A stretch of 24,157 bases of DNA from Azolla pinnata (taxonomy: Eukaryota; Streptophyta; Polypodiopsida; Salviniales; Salviniaceae), in NCBI GenBank assembly GCA_037176905.1, contig JBBBWG010007114.1, positions 1,490-25,646 on the forward strand. Reading direction: 5' to 3'. A program made the position numbers and the translations under genes. The notes under the pieces were generated by a model. The model did no database searches. It saw nothing but the letters and a program-made list of their open reading frames with translations, and was not told where the DNA came from. This document shows, piece after piece, positions 1 through 11,609 of the stretch (within the stretch, counting starts at the first letter, position 1; the number at the start of each line of letters is the position of its first letter).

Positions 1-1519
1 CGATGTAGTTATCGAATTAATACCTCATGTCAAAGTATTAATGGAGCAAAGCATTACGAGCATACCCATTCGTTGACATCTAATGCCATAAATTTCTCAT
101 TGAGGTCAACCATTGGTGGGCTAGTTCATTAAGGAAGGAAGGGTGAAGATTGCATCCTAAGGTGAGAGACGAAGATGTGAGATTTCCGATCTGAGCATAC
201 AAACCTAGGGTTCAGATCTATCAAACGATGTTAACTAGCTTCAGAAGAGAACCCTAGTGGGTTAGTATGTAAAGACTCTAGCAGTTGGCAAAGCTCTCGC
301 TTCAAGCATGTATATATATATCTCCGTCGACCCAATCCAAGGTACGATCTTGTTAATCGTGGTAGTATGATGATATGCAAATGTTGTTCTAGATCTTATC
401 ACTCGTCGCTCAAACTAAAGCGCGATCGGGTAGTCTAGCCCTCCCTCGTATTAGTTTTGTATTTCCAATTCTTTCTTGTACTTAGCTTAACGTTCAGTAA
501 GCCTCTAACACAAAGACCACGAAACAAAAAATATCCTCTGCTACATGATCTCTCTCTGATAGTTGCTACTTGGGCTCCGATAGACTTGGTCTTTGATGAA
601 TCCTAACTTGTCCAACAATGTCGTCTGTTTGTGGGTGGTTGAACAGAAACGTAAATTTGTTGTTTTTATTCTTTGCCCCCCTTATTGTTGATGATACTTG
701 GAAATAGTGTGTTTTTTGTTTGCAACCCTTACAAAACTCCTGTAATTGGATCGTTTGTACTTGTATTCGTCAACACTCCTATGACATGTCCATGTAGAAA
801 TTAAGATGGTGTAATTCTTGTAGCAATCAATCCAATTTGGTAGACAATTTTGTGTAATCTCAAACAATTCAAAATCATTTGAGAAATGTATAGCTTGTCT
901 TATGATTTCACGAAAGAACACCAAAAACTAAACAAAAAATACTTCAATTTTAATGACAACATGTAAGTAGGGCTTTCTCGGTAAGGGTTTGGTTAGTTGG
1001 TGTCCTATTGATGTACAGACTAATAAACTTCATTTTAAAGTGTTCATTTTTTCTTTGCCCAGAAGAGCAAAGATTTATCTCAGATATTCAAGGAAACAAC
1101 TGGAGGGCTTCAAAAATCTGAACTGAATGAATAAACAAATACAAGCAATTCAATATCAGACAAAACAGGAATGATCAAATACTTAAGAATTTACAAGGAC
1201 AATTAGAAGTAGCCATCAGAAGAAGACAAACCTGCATGGGAGCATGGTGTCATAATCGAAGGTCGTCGACAACAATTGATCAGAAAACAAGAATATGACA
1301 AGAAGAAAACTAGATAATAACAAGAAAAATAATAATTATTCATTACCGGGAGACTTAGAGTACAAGAGCACCGAAAATTGACATTGAACCAGAACGATTC
1401 GATATCGAAGATAATTAGGTATTTATACTTATTCAAACCGAATATTTTGATAATATGAAGGCATCATTATTTCAATATAATAATATTTATTGATTGAGAT
1501 AAGATCGATATGCTACGTA
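1..1519. other. Intergenic DNA, no gene recognised
   Basis: No reading frame here resembles a known protein, and the open frames are short and AT-rich. A patch around 200-560 (with CCCTAG motifs, TATATATATA near 310 and a pyrimidine-rich stretch near 440-490) has the look of an old retrotransposon end. I cannot find paired terminal repeats, a primer-binding site or a polyprotein fragment, so I do not call an element. Confidence 0.5.
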
Positions 1520-2908
1520 TGTAACAACATTACATTCTACAAAGCACAAGCTCACATCGTAGCTGATCGGCATCTTCAAGTTTATAATATAACTAAGTGA
1601 AGTTGTTAGTAAAAAAACAAATTGAATGATCAATGTGATACTATATAAATAATACAGTCTCATGTGTATAGATAGGCTCTCGACGAAAACATCCTAATGT
1701 TCCTCACCCCTACATTGTAACAAAGCACAAAGCTCACAATTGCAGCTGATTGGGCACCTTTGAGTTTTATAATAATAAGAACTAAGCGAAACAGTCAGTC
1801 ACAAACGATCAATACGACCACGATATACACATATCAAAACATAAATAACTCATAGAATCATATGTAAATACAGACAACTGCCGACAAATCTGCAGCTGAT
1901 TGGACGCCTTCGAGTTTCATAATAATAAGAACTAAGTGAATCAGTCAGCAGAAAAACAAAGCACAGACGATCAATACGATTACTACATACACATATAAAA
2001 ACACTGATAGCTCATAGAATCACATGTAAATACAAATAACTCTTGACAAATCTGCAGCTGATCGGGCACCTTCGAGTTTTATAAATCTTGTTATTATAAA
2101 CTCGCCTTCGAGCTTTACAATAATAAGAACTAAGCGAAACAGTTAGTAAAAAACAAGCACAAACGATCGATACGATTACCACATACACAACTAAAACACA
2201 AATAACTCATAAAATCATCGGTAAATACAAACGACTCTCGACAAATCAGCAGCTGATCGGGCGCCTTCGAGTTTTATAATGATAAGAACTAAGCGAAACA
2301 GTCAGTAAAAAAACAAAACACAAAAAATCGATACGATTATTACTACATATACATATAAAACACAGATAACTTATAGAATCACATGTAAATACAAATAACT
2401 CCTGACAAATCTGCAGTTGATTGGGCGCCTTTGAGTTTTATAATAATAAAAACAAAGCGAAACCGTTAGTAAAAAAAAAACACAAATAACTCACATAATC
2501 ACATGTAAATATAGATAACTCCTGACAAATCTGCCGATGATCGGACACCTTCGAGTTTTATAATAATAAGAACCAAGTGAAACAACTAGTAAAGAACAAA
2601 CAGATAACTATATACACGCATAAAACACAGATAAAAACGATCAATGCGATTACTATATACACATATAAAACACAGATCAGTCATAGAATCACATGTAAAT
2701 ACAAACAACTGTAGACAAATCTACAGCTGATCGGGCGCCTTCAAGTTTTATAATAATAAGAACTAAGCGAAATTGTCAGTAAAAAAAAACAAAAACACAA
2801 AAAACAAAACACAGACGATCGATACGATTGCGATATACGCATATAAAAAACACAGATAACTCATAGAATCACATGTAAATACAGACAGCTGCTCTGACAA
2901 ATCTGTGA
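1520..2908. repeat. Diverged tandem array, unit about 120-195 bp
   Basis: A unit containing CTGCAGCTGATCGGGCGCC, then a TTCGAGTTTTATAATAATAAGA-like stretch, an A-rich segment, a CGATACGATTA-like core and CTCATAGAATCACATGTAAA recurs about eight times. The landmark AGCTGAT (or a variant) sits near 1561, 1744, 1894, 2056, 2251, 2415, 2535 and 2725, giving spacings of 183, 150, 162, 195, 164, 120 and 190 bp. Copies differ by substitutions and indels in the A-rich part; the copy at 2056 carries an internal partial duplication of the TTCGAGTTTTATAA segment. The last partial copy ends near 2908, about 180 bp before the eS12 start codon. Confidence 0.85.
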
Positions 2909-2974
2909 ACTGAAGAAAACGTGTCAGGGGCATTTCTGCAATTAGAAGAAACTACCGGACTCCTTCGTATATTA

Positions 2975-3004
2975 GGCCCAGCCACGAAGAGGAAGAAACC
3001 CTAA
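2975..3004 (+). promoter_or_regulatory. Ribosomal-protein-type promoter: site II and telo-box
   Basis: GGCCCA at 2975-2980 is the reverse complement of the site II element TGGGCC, and AAACCCTAA at 2996-3004 is a telo-box. This pairing close to the transcription start is well known for plant ribosomal protein and other translation genes, where site II is bound by TCP factors. Both lie about 85-115 bp upstream of the eS12 ATG. A pyrimidine-rich stretch at about 3034-3051 probably belongs to the 5' leader. Confidence 0.75.
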
Positions 3005-3087
3005 AATCTTTTGGAAGCTCCAGACGCAGGAAGCTGCTCTTCTTCCTCTCTCTCGAGCTCTTCTTCCGCGCGCAGCTCACGAGCGCC

Positions 3088-5036
<1,949 letters not shown>

Positions 5037-5739
5037 CTGAGGTGTTTCAAATGTCAGTTTTTTGGAGAGTAAATTGTTTTTGGATAGCTTAGAGAAGTTC
5101 TCTTCATAGAACATGTTTAGTGCTTCGAGAGAGCTTATTTCTAATTTGAAACACATATCTAGACCTGAGTTCATTGCCTTTTGAAATCGAATTTCCTTGC
5201 AAATATTCCTTATTTTTCATGGATAATGTTGTGTTTAATCGGCATCAATTGTTTCTTGGATCATTCTCATCAGTGTTTTTCTGCATGTTTACTAAATGTT
5301 TACTATTGATGACGAGTCAGTTTTGCGATTATTTCAATAATCGGGGGCCATGTCTTATGATAGGAATGGTACCATGAACCCTAAACCCTTGTCCTACTTC
5401 CTGTTGTGATTTATTACCATCTTGTCCTAGTTTATATTTTACATGGTTGTAATTAATATTGTTTGAGCTTCTCAGCTTTTGTGTGTGTATGTGCTCGTTT
5501 ACATGGTTCATCCATGTCTTCGAATGATGTTTATGCATATGTTTCATCTGCTTAAAGTAGCCTTAGTTTTTCCCTGTAATATCAGAACTGATCAGCTGCA
5601 CTGCACCTGTTACATCAAGGTTGCACGCAATTACATCGCAAAATAGCCATTTTCTTGCTTTTCTCTACAATCTGACTGTTTCATGTGTAGAAAGAATGTA
5701 TGCATAGTATGCATGTCATGCAGATAGCTGCAGTTGATC
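5037..5739. other. eS12 3' flank and intergenic DNA
   Basis: This holds the 3' untranslated region of eS12 (end not determinable by eye) and T-rich intergenic DNA up to the convergent PPR pseudogene. AACCCTAAACCCTT near 5376-5389 is two units of the plant telomere repeat and probably of no consequence. No other gene is recognised. Confidence 0.5.
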
Positions 5740-8565
5740 TGTTCAGCAAATCTTTAAACCCTTCTTACTCTGAGATGAGCGTAATAAATCGACATGTTTT
5801 GAGATGGAAAGACGATGCTTGCTGTGTGGTACATGGAAGATTTTGTCTACTTCGACAACTGCATCGAAGCAGATGCATAGATGTTCCCAAGTGAGACGTA
5901 TGCGGCGGCACAGGTCTCATCTAACTCTACAATTTGATCAAATGCCCATCTTCCCAAAGTTGCATTCTTCCATTTCCTACAAGAACTCAATATGCTGTGG
6001 AATAGCAGAAGATGGCCAGAGTTTGGAAAGCTTGCAAGCAAACATTCAACCTTCTCTAGGCACCCAGCTTGGCCAAACAGATCGATCATACATGTATAGT
6101 GTTCCAGTGTTGGAGGTATGCCATAAATGACAGCCATTTCCTCAAATAGCTTTTCTCCCTCCTTTATCAGGCCAGCATGACTACATGCATTCAGCAAAAC
6201 AAGGAAAGTTATGGAATCGGGCAGAGCTTCTTCATCCCTCATTCTGATGTAGAGATCCAAAGCTGCATCAGCTTGACCTGAATGGCGGTATCCAGCAATC
6301 AGCACGTTCCACGCCACGGCATCACGAACTAGAAGCTCTTCAAACGCTTCTCGTGCTTTGTTTAATGCACCGCATTTGGAATACGGTGCATTTGGAATAT
6401 GCATCGACGAACGCAGTGTTGAGCACTACGTTCTTGCGCATCGATCCTTGCTTTCTGACAGTGTCATGCAATCCTTCGACGAATTCAAGAGATCCCGCAA
6501 TGCCACAGGCTTTCAAACTGGAAACATATGTAGCGACATTTGGGCGCACTCTAGCAGCTTTCATCTCACCAAAGCATCTCAATGCTTCATCCCCGAGTCC
6601 GTTGTGAACAAATCCAGAAATTAGAGTGTTCCACGACACAACATCGCATGATGGAAGCTCCTGAAATAGTTTCTGTGCTTTCTGCAGCATGCCACATTTA
6701 AGATACATTCTCCAGCAACCCATTGCAAAGAGGGAGGTCATTCTCTAATAATCGCAGTTCTCTGAGCTCGGCATCTATTTCTTCGACAAGATCTGATGCT
6801 CCCACATTTCCACAGGCCTTGAGAATGGAAGCATAAGTCACTGAATTCGGAAACACGCCTGCCTCTTTCATCTGCTTAAAGCATTTCAATGCTTCGTGCT
6901 CGAGTCCATTGTGGGCATATCCGGAGATCAGAGTGTTCCAAGACGCTACATCTCGTATTAAGAGCCCCTCGAACAGTTTTCGTGCCTTTTCCAGCTTGCC
7001 ACACTTGGAATACATGTCTATAAACGCGTTCCCGATCATGATATCTTTCTCTAGTAACCCTTGCATCCTAATCTCGGCATGAATGCTTTCCCCGATCTCG
7101 GGTGACCCCACAATGCTACAAGCTTTCAGAATGCAAACATACGTTACAGCATTCGCGCATACTCCCGCATGTTTCATTTGGTTAAAACATTCCATTGCTT
7201 CTTCACCGAGCCCATTTTGCACGTATCCAGTAATCAAGGCATTCCAAGTCACTATGTCTCGCACTGGAAGTTGCTCAAAAACTTCTCGTGCTTTGTGAAG
7301 CGCACCGCACTTTGAATACATATCCACCGAAGCAGTACCGAGCAATGCATCTTTGCACAACAACCCCTGCTTGCTTACTTCAGCGTCTATATCTTCCCCG
7401 ATCTCTACAGACCCCATAATGCCACAAGCTTTCAGAATAGAAATGTAAGTTAATGCATCTGGACAGAAGCCTGCATCTTTCATTCGTTGAAAGCATTTTA
7501 TAGCTTCATTGCTGAATCCATTTTGAGCATAGCCAGAAATTAAGACATTCCAAGACACAACATCGCGCGCTGAAAGCTCCTCGAACACTTGTCGTGCTTT
7601 CTCTGATGCACCGCACTTGGAATACATGTCCACCATTGCATTATGAAGCAACTATATCTTTTCCAAATAACCCGTTCTTTCTAACCTCAGAATTGATATC
7701 TTCCCCAATCTCAAGAGAACCCACGATACCGCAAGCTTTGAAACTGCAGATAAACGTTACAGTATTTGGACAAATTCCCGCATCTTTCATTTGTCTAAAG
7801 CATTTCAATGCTTCATCACCCAGCCCATTTTGAACATATCCAGAAATCAAGGCATTCCAACAGACAACATCAGGCATCGGAAGTTGCTCAAACAGTTCTT
7901 GTGCTTTGCTCAATACCCCACACTTGCAGTACATGTCCACCAACGCACTGCCAATCTTAACATTTTTTTCCAATAACCCTTGTTTCCTCACCTCAGCATC
8001 AATATCTTCCCCAATCTGTAGAGATTGTGCCATTCCACAAGCTTTCAAAACACAAGCATAAGTAACAGAATTTGGACTTAATCCAGATTCTTTCAGTTGT
8101 CTGAAGCATTTGATTGCTTCATCACTATGTTTGCTCTGAGCATATCCAGAAATCATGGCATTCCAAGCTACAATATCTCGTACAGGTAGGCTGCCAAACA
8201 CTTCTCGCGCTTTATACACTGCACCACATTTGGCATACATGTCAACCAATGACGTGCCAAGTATAACATTGTCCTGATATAACCCTTTTTTTCTCAGCTC
8301 GGCATCAATATCTTCGCCGATTCCCAAAGACGCAACTATAAGTCACCACATTCGGGCATATCATTGCATCTTGCATTTGTGCAAAGCACTCCAAAGCTTC
8401 ATTACCAAACCCGCTTTGTGCATATCCACAAATCAAGGCATTCCAAGACACAACATCACGATCTGGAAGCTTCTCAAACACTAGTCTTGCTTCGTCCAAT
8501 GAACCACATTTGGCATATGCTGTGATACAAGCATGACATGATGTGTGATATCGGGCGCACCGCAT
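5740..8565 (-). pseudogene. PLS-class PPR gene with E-type tail, 5'-truncated and frameshifted
   Basis: Intact relatives are organelle-targeted RNA-binding proteins that specify C-to-U editing or other RNA processing. Five frame segments read in order on the - strand: 8565-8305, 8327-7641, 7651-6698, 6741-6340 and 6404-5847. Together they give eight S-P-L units of about 100 aa, with S motifs (MYSKCG), P motifs (DVVSWN.LISGY) and L motifs (ILKACG..G). An E-type motif (LSSCRKWKNATLGRWAFD...AAAYVSLGNIYAS) follows, ending early at a stop at 5847. The breaks are a deletion of about 26 nt at 8330/8331, an extra base near 7648-7652, an extra base near 6709-6713 and a 16-bp tandem duplication at 6372-6403. 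The normal N-terminus and targeting peptide are missing: PPR homology stops at about 8521, where a tandem array begins. No introns are visible. The gene is most likely dead; sequencing or assembly errors could explain the single-base breaks but not the larger ones. Confidence 0.88.
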
Positions 8566-9180
8566 TCATTCCCATGTTTTATGTGATACAAGCATGCCAT
8601 TGTATGTGATATGGGTCACAAAGCATGCTCATGTTTTATGTGACAACAAGTATGAGATGATATGTCTCACATGACATACACATCATTGACATGATATGTC
8701 GCATGCCACGCCCACCATTGACATGATGTGTCACATGACATACCCATTCATTGACATGATGTGTCACATGGCACACCCATCATTTGACATGATATGTCAC
8801 AGAGCATACCCACCATCGACATGATGTGTGATTGCGTGCAGTGTTCATGTGATACAAGCATGACATGATGTGTGATATCGGTCGCACCGCATTCATACCC
8901 ATGTTTTATGTGATACAAGCATGTGCCACTGTATGTGATATGGGTCACAAATCATGCTCATGTTTTATGTGACAACAAAGTATGACATGATATGTGAGAT
9001 GGGTGTGATGCGTGTGTGACATGGCATGCCATGGTGCGTGACATGGGTCACATGGCATGCTCATGTTTATTGTGACACAAGTATACCATGATATGTGATA
9101 TGGGCGTATGACATGATGTGTGATATGAGATACTGCCATGATATGTGCTATGGGTCAATGATATTGTCCGTTTCTATAAA
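8521..9180. repeat. CATGAYATG-type tandem array, about 33-bp units with a 328-bp higher-order duplication
   Basis: The short motif TTGACATGATRTGTCACATG recurs near 8686, 8718, 8751, 8784 and 8816, a period of about 33 bp. At a larger scale, the block starting TGTGATACAAGCATGACATG at 8521 recurs at 8849, an offset of 328 bp, with few differences over about 140 bp (CCGCATTCAT, CCCATGTTTTATGTGATAC and CATGCTCATGTTTTATGTGA are shared). The array directly abuts the truncated 5' end of the PPR pseudogene. Confidence 0.85.
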
Positions 9181-9185
9181 TCATG

Positions 9186-9473
9186 TCATGACATTGTGAT
9201 ACTATTTTTTTTTTCCAAAATAATATACTTCCATTAGTTAGTCCAAATTTACATAGCACAAATTATAAGACAAACTGAAGTAGATTTTGGTCAGACTATT
9301 TCTCGTCAATACTGGGACTTGTCTATGTGATTGGAGGTGGAAACAACCATGTTGGAGGTGTGAAGTTCCAAATTGCTGACTCACCTCGAAGATGTAAAAA
9401 GGGCCCATTTTGCTAATGTGCTAGAAATGAAAGTCTTGCATTTCTATCATTTGGTTCATGACATTGTGATACT
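9186..9473 (-). mobile_element. Putative retrotransposed insertion, 252 bp with 18-bp target-site duplication
   Basis: TCATGACATTGTGATACT occurs perfectly at 9186-9203 and 9456-9473. Between them are 252 bp (9204-9455) whose left end is a run of ten T after a single A. Read on the - strand, the segment ends in a short poly-A tail directly before the direct repeat. That is the form of an insertion made by LINE-type target-primed reverse transcription (a SINE, a truncated LINE or a processed transcript fragment). I see no convincing Pol III A/B boxes. The source is unrecognised. Confidence 0.6.
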
Positions 9474-10779
9474 GTTGCATAATCGCACGATTTGTAACTA
9501 AAAATACTTATTATGCTTGGGGCTCAATGGAGTCTTTCTTGCAACCCTTCTCTGATGACAATCTCGCCTTCTTCCTTGTGAATTCGCTAATGAGGCTTAC
9601 CATTCGAGCACTATGGGCATAGCACTTGATCGAACACAAGCATTTGGTTTTGCTGCTTTGGACAAGTTTAGACGTTGGTAATGTCATGGTAAGAATCCTT
9701 TTAGTGGGTTTTTCTGTTAACTTAGTTTGGAATAATTATGTTTGAGATGTTTAACACAAATCAAGTGAACCTAAATACTCGCGTTTCTTGATCATAACCA
9801 TAATCAGAATAACAAACTTGTACTTGATTGCTTGAGGGAATTAGAAGGAGTAAGAAACTTGAAACCTAAGGCTGCCTAGAAAATTAAAATTCGGTATCAA
9901 TCAGCGTTATTCATATGTAGAATACCGTACACGTATTGTATTGTATGTATGCCACGTATTCTAAAGGTATTTAAGAATTTTTTTATAAATACTTAGAATA
10001 CGTATTTTATCATATAGTTGTTAAATATGTTAATTACATTCAAGACGGGTTAAATATGTAAAATATGGGTCAAATGTGTTGCATAATTATACAAATTTAC
10101 TATTAATTAAACCTAAGTATCGCTAAAATTTTTCATATTCCATTTATTTGCGCTAGTAAATTTATAAAATCTTATATTATAGAGATCAAAATTTAAATTT
10201 AGGTTTATAAGATGACCGATATTCACTTTCAAGGCAAAAATAGTAGCCTTACTGAAAAAATGCATTGATATTTATAAGTTTAAAAGATGACAGTTCAAAA
10301 GCATTTTAATATATGTATAATTTGTATGAGTATTCTAAACTGTATTTTAATTAACAGCATGGGTAATAGTAATGTCTGTTTCGCAATGCTAATTTCATCG
10401 ATGCATCGTTGTAACCACTGAGAAAAAAGAGATCGATAAGGTTTATAACTTCGTACAAACAAAAAACAAGATATTGTATTGCCAAGAAGCGAGACAATGA
10501 TGCTATACTCGAACAATCTAACGCTGATTGAATAATCTTTCTTTTTAGGGTATCAGCTCGCAAGTTGTGCATGAGTCGAGATCGTCATCTTGCTTCAAAG
10601 GTTTCTAAATAATGTCCATAAGTTCAAATGGCTTTGGTCCATGGCCAATCGGTGACCGTGGTGCAATCAGAGGCACCAACGCAACCATTATTGGCGTGCT
10701 TTCGTACTAAAAAAAGCACACGAATGGGTCCCCTCGACATGACTCAGAAGAGCAACAAACAACCCTGTTGTCAATAAAC
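9474..10779. other. AT-rich intergenic DNA, no gene recognised
   Basis: This region is strongly AT-rich, especially at 9950-10560, and its open frames are short and compositionally random. I find no protein homology, tRNA or clear repeat. A small hairpin-capable sequence (GTGCTTT...AAAGCAC, near 10697-10720) is the only local structure noted. Confidence 0.5.
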
Positions 10780-11156
10780 ACGGTTACAGATTACGTTCCG
10801 ACTTCGTCGAGCAGACAGATGACAGAAAAGGTGGCGTGTGGAAAGCACCCACCACCTTCAATAATCGAAATATCTAGGGGCCCCAGCAGTGGATGGATTT
10901 CGGATAACGATTTCAGAAGACTCTCGGGAGGAAGGCGGAGGAGGTTGAGAAGGCAGTGCTCTGCTCGTAGCCTGCACAGAGACATGCACCTGTTATGTGT
11001 GTAGGAAAAACACGTGTTTCGGTTCACCACTCCATCCGATAATCGCCGCCAGATGCTACAGTTGTTGTTTGCCGTGCTCTGCAGGGGAAGCGATACTGGC
11101 GCAATTCGACAGAAAGGTGCTCGATCTTGGCTACAAGAATATATATACATTGGTAC

Positions 11157-11342
11157 ATGGCTCTAGTATACAAGTTGCTGGATTCTTATAGCGATCTGTT
11201 AGCGGATGTGTACAGATTGCACAATTCGGCCAGGCGGCTCGATTCGAGGTTTGCAAGAAATGCATTTGATAAATGGAGATCAGGGTTAGGAATCTGGAGA
11301 AGCCATTTCTTGGCAACTGCGGCGCGAGGGCCGGAACCCTAA
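11157..11342 (+). CDS. Small open frame, 61 aa, hypothetical
   Basis: The frame from ATG 11157 to TAA 11340-11342 encodes a charged, amphipathic-looking peptide (segments LLADVYRLHNSARRLDSRF and FDKWRSGLGIWRS). I do not recognise it. It lies in the GC-richer patch and its composition is more protein-like than other short frames nearby. It may be the chance product of GC-rich DNA or part of a larger spliced gene. Confidence 0.15.
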   Translation: MALVYKLLDSYSDLLADVYRLHNSARRLDSRFARNAFDKWRSGLGIWRSHFLATAARGPEP

Positions 11343-11531
11343 ACGCAGGGCGCAGCGATCTGTGAGCAGGTCGATCTGTATAGAATTTGCAGCAAATCAA
11401 TCAACCGAATCAGGTCGAATTCGGGGTCCCTGGAAAAACATACCGATTAGAAAAGGCAGAGATTTCGGGATTAGCCGTCCGGAGAAGCGAATCTCTGGGT
11501 TAACTGCAATACTAAGGAAGTGGCCCTAAAA

Positions 11532-11559
11532 GCAAAACGCAAAACGCAAAACGCAAAAC
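11532..11559. repeat. Heptamer microsatellite GCAAAAC x4
   Basis: Four perfect head-to-tail copies of GCAAAAC are followed by GCAAGG. They lie just left of the CAC/CAT array. Confidence 0.9.
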
Positions 11560-11609
11560 GCAAGGATTTTTTCCAACCGATAATGGATGCAAACACGTGG
11601 CACAACCAT

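Larger units (their letters stand above)
10780..11580. other. GC-richer patch upstream of the CAC/CAT array, possible promoter or exon
   Basis: Base composition changes abruptly from the AT-rich DNA to the left. The patch contains AACCCTAAA at 11335-11343 and a TATATATACA at about 11141-11150. Several short frames are open on both strands. This could be a promoter region or non-coding upstream exon of the LRR gene. Nothing here is recognisable as a known protein. Confidence 0.35.

Noticed and set aside
5376..5389. Interstitial telomere (AACCCTAAACCCTT)
   Set aside because: Only two units; expected by chance and by the abundance of telo-box motifs in plants.
6353..7976. Several + strand open frames opposite the PPR remnant
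   Set aside because: They are antisense shadows; the - strand carries unmistakable PPR motifs across the whole interval.
6340..8330. Programmed ribosomal frameshifting as explanation for the four same-direction frame changes
   Set aside because: The breaks are a deletion, two insertions and a duplication with no shared slippery site, and the 5' end is also missing; pseudogenisation is simpler.
8521..9180. CRISPR-like regular repeats
   Set aside because: The units are contiguous tandem repeats without unique spacers, in a spliced plant genome.
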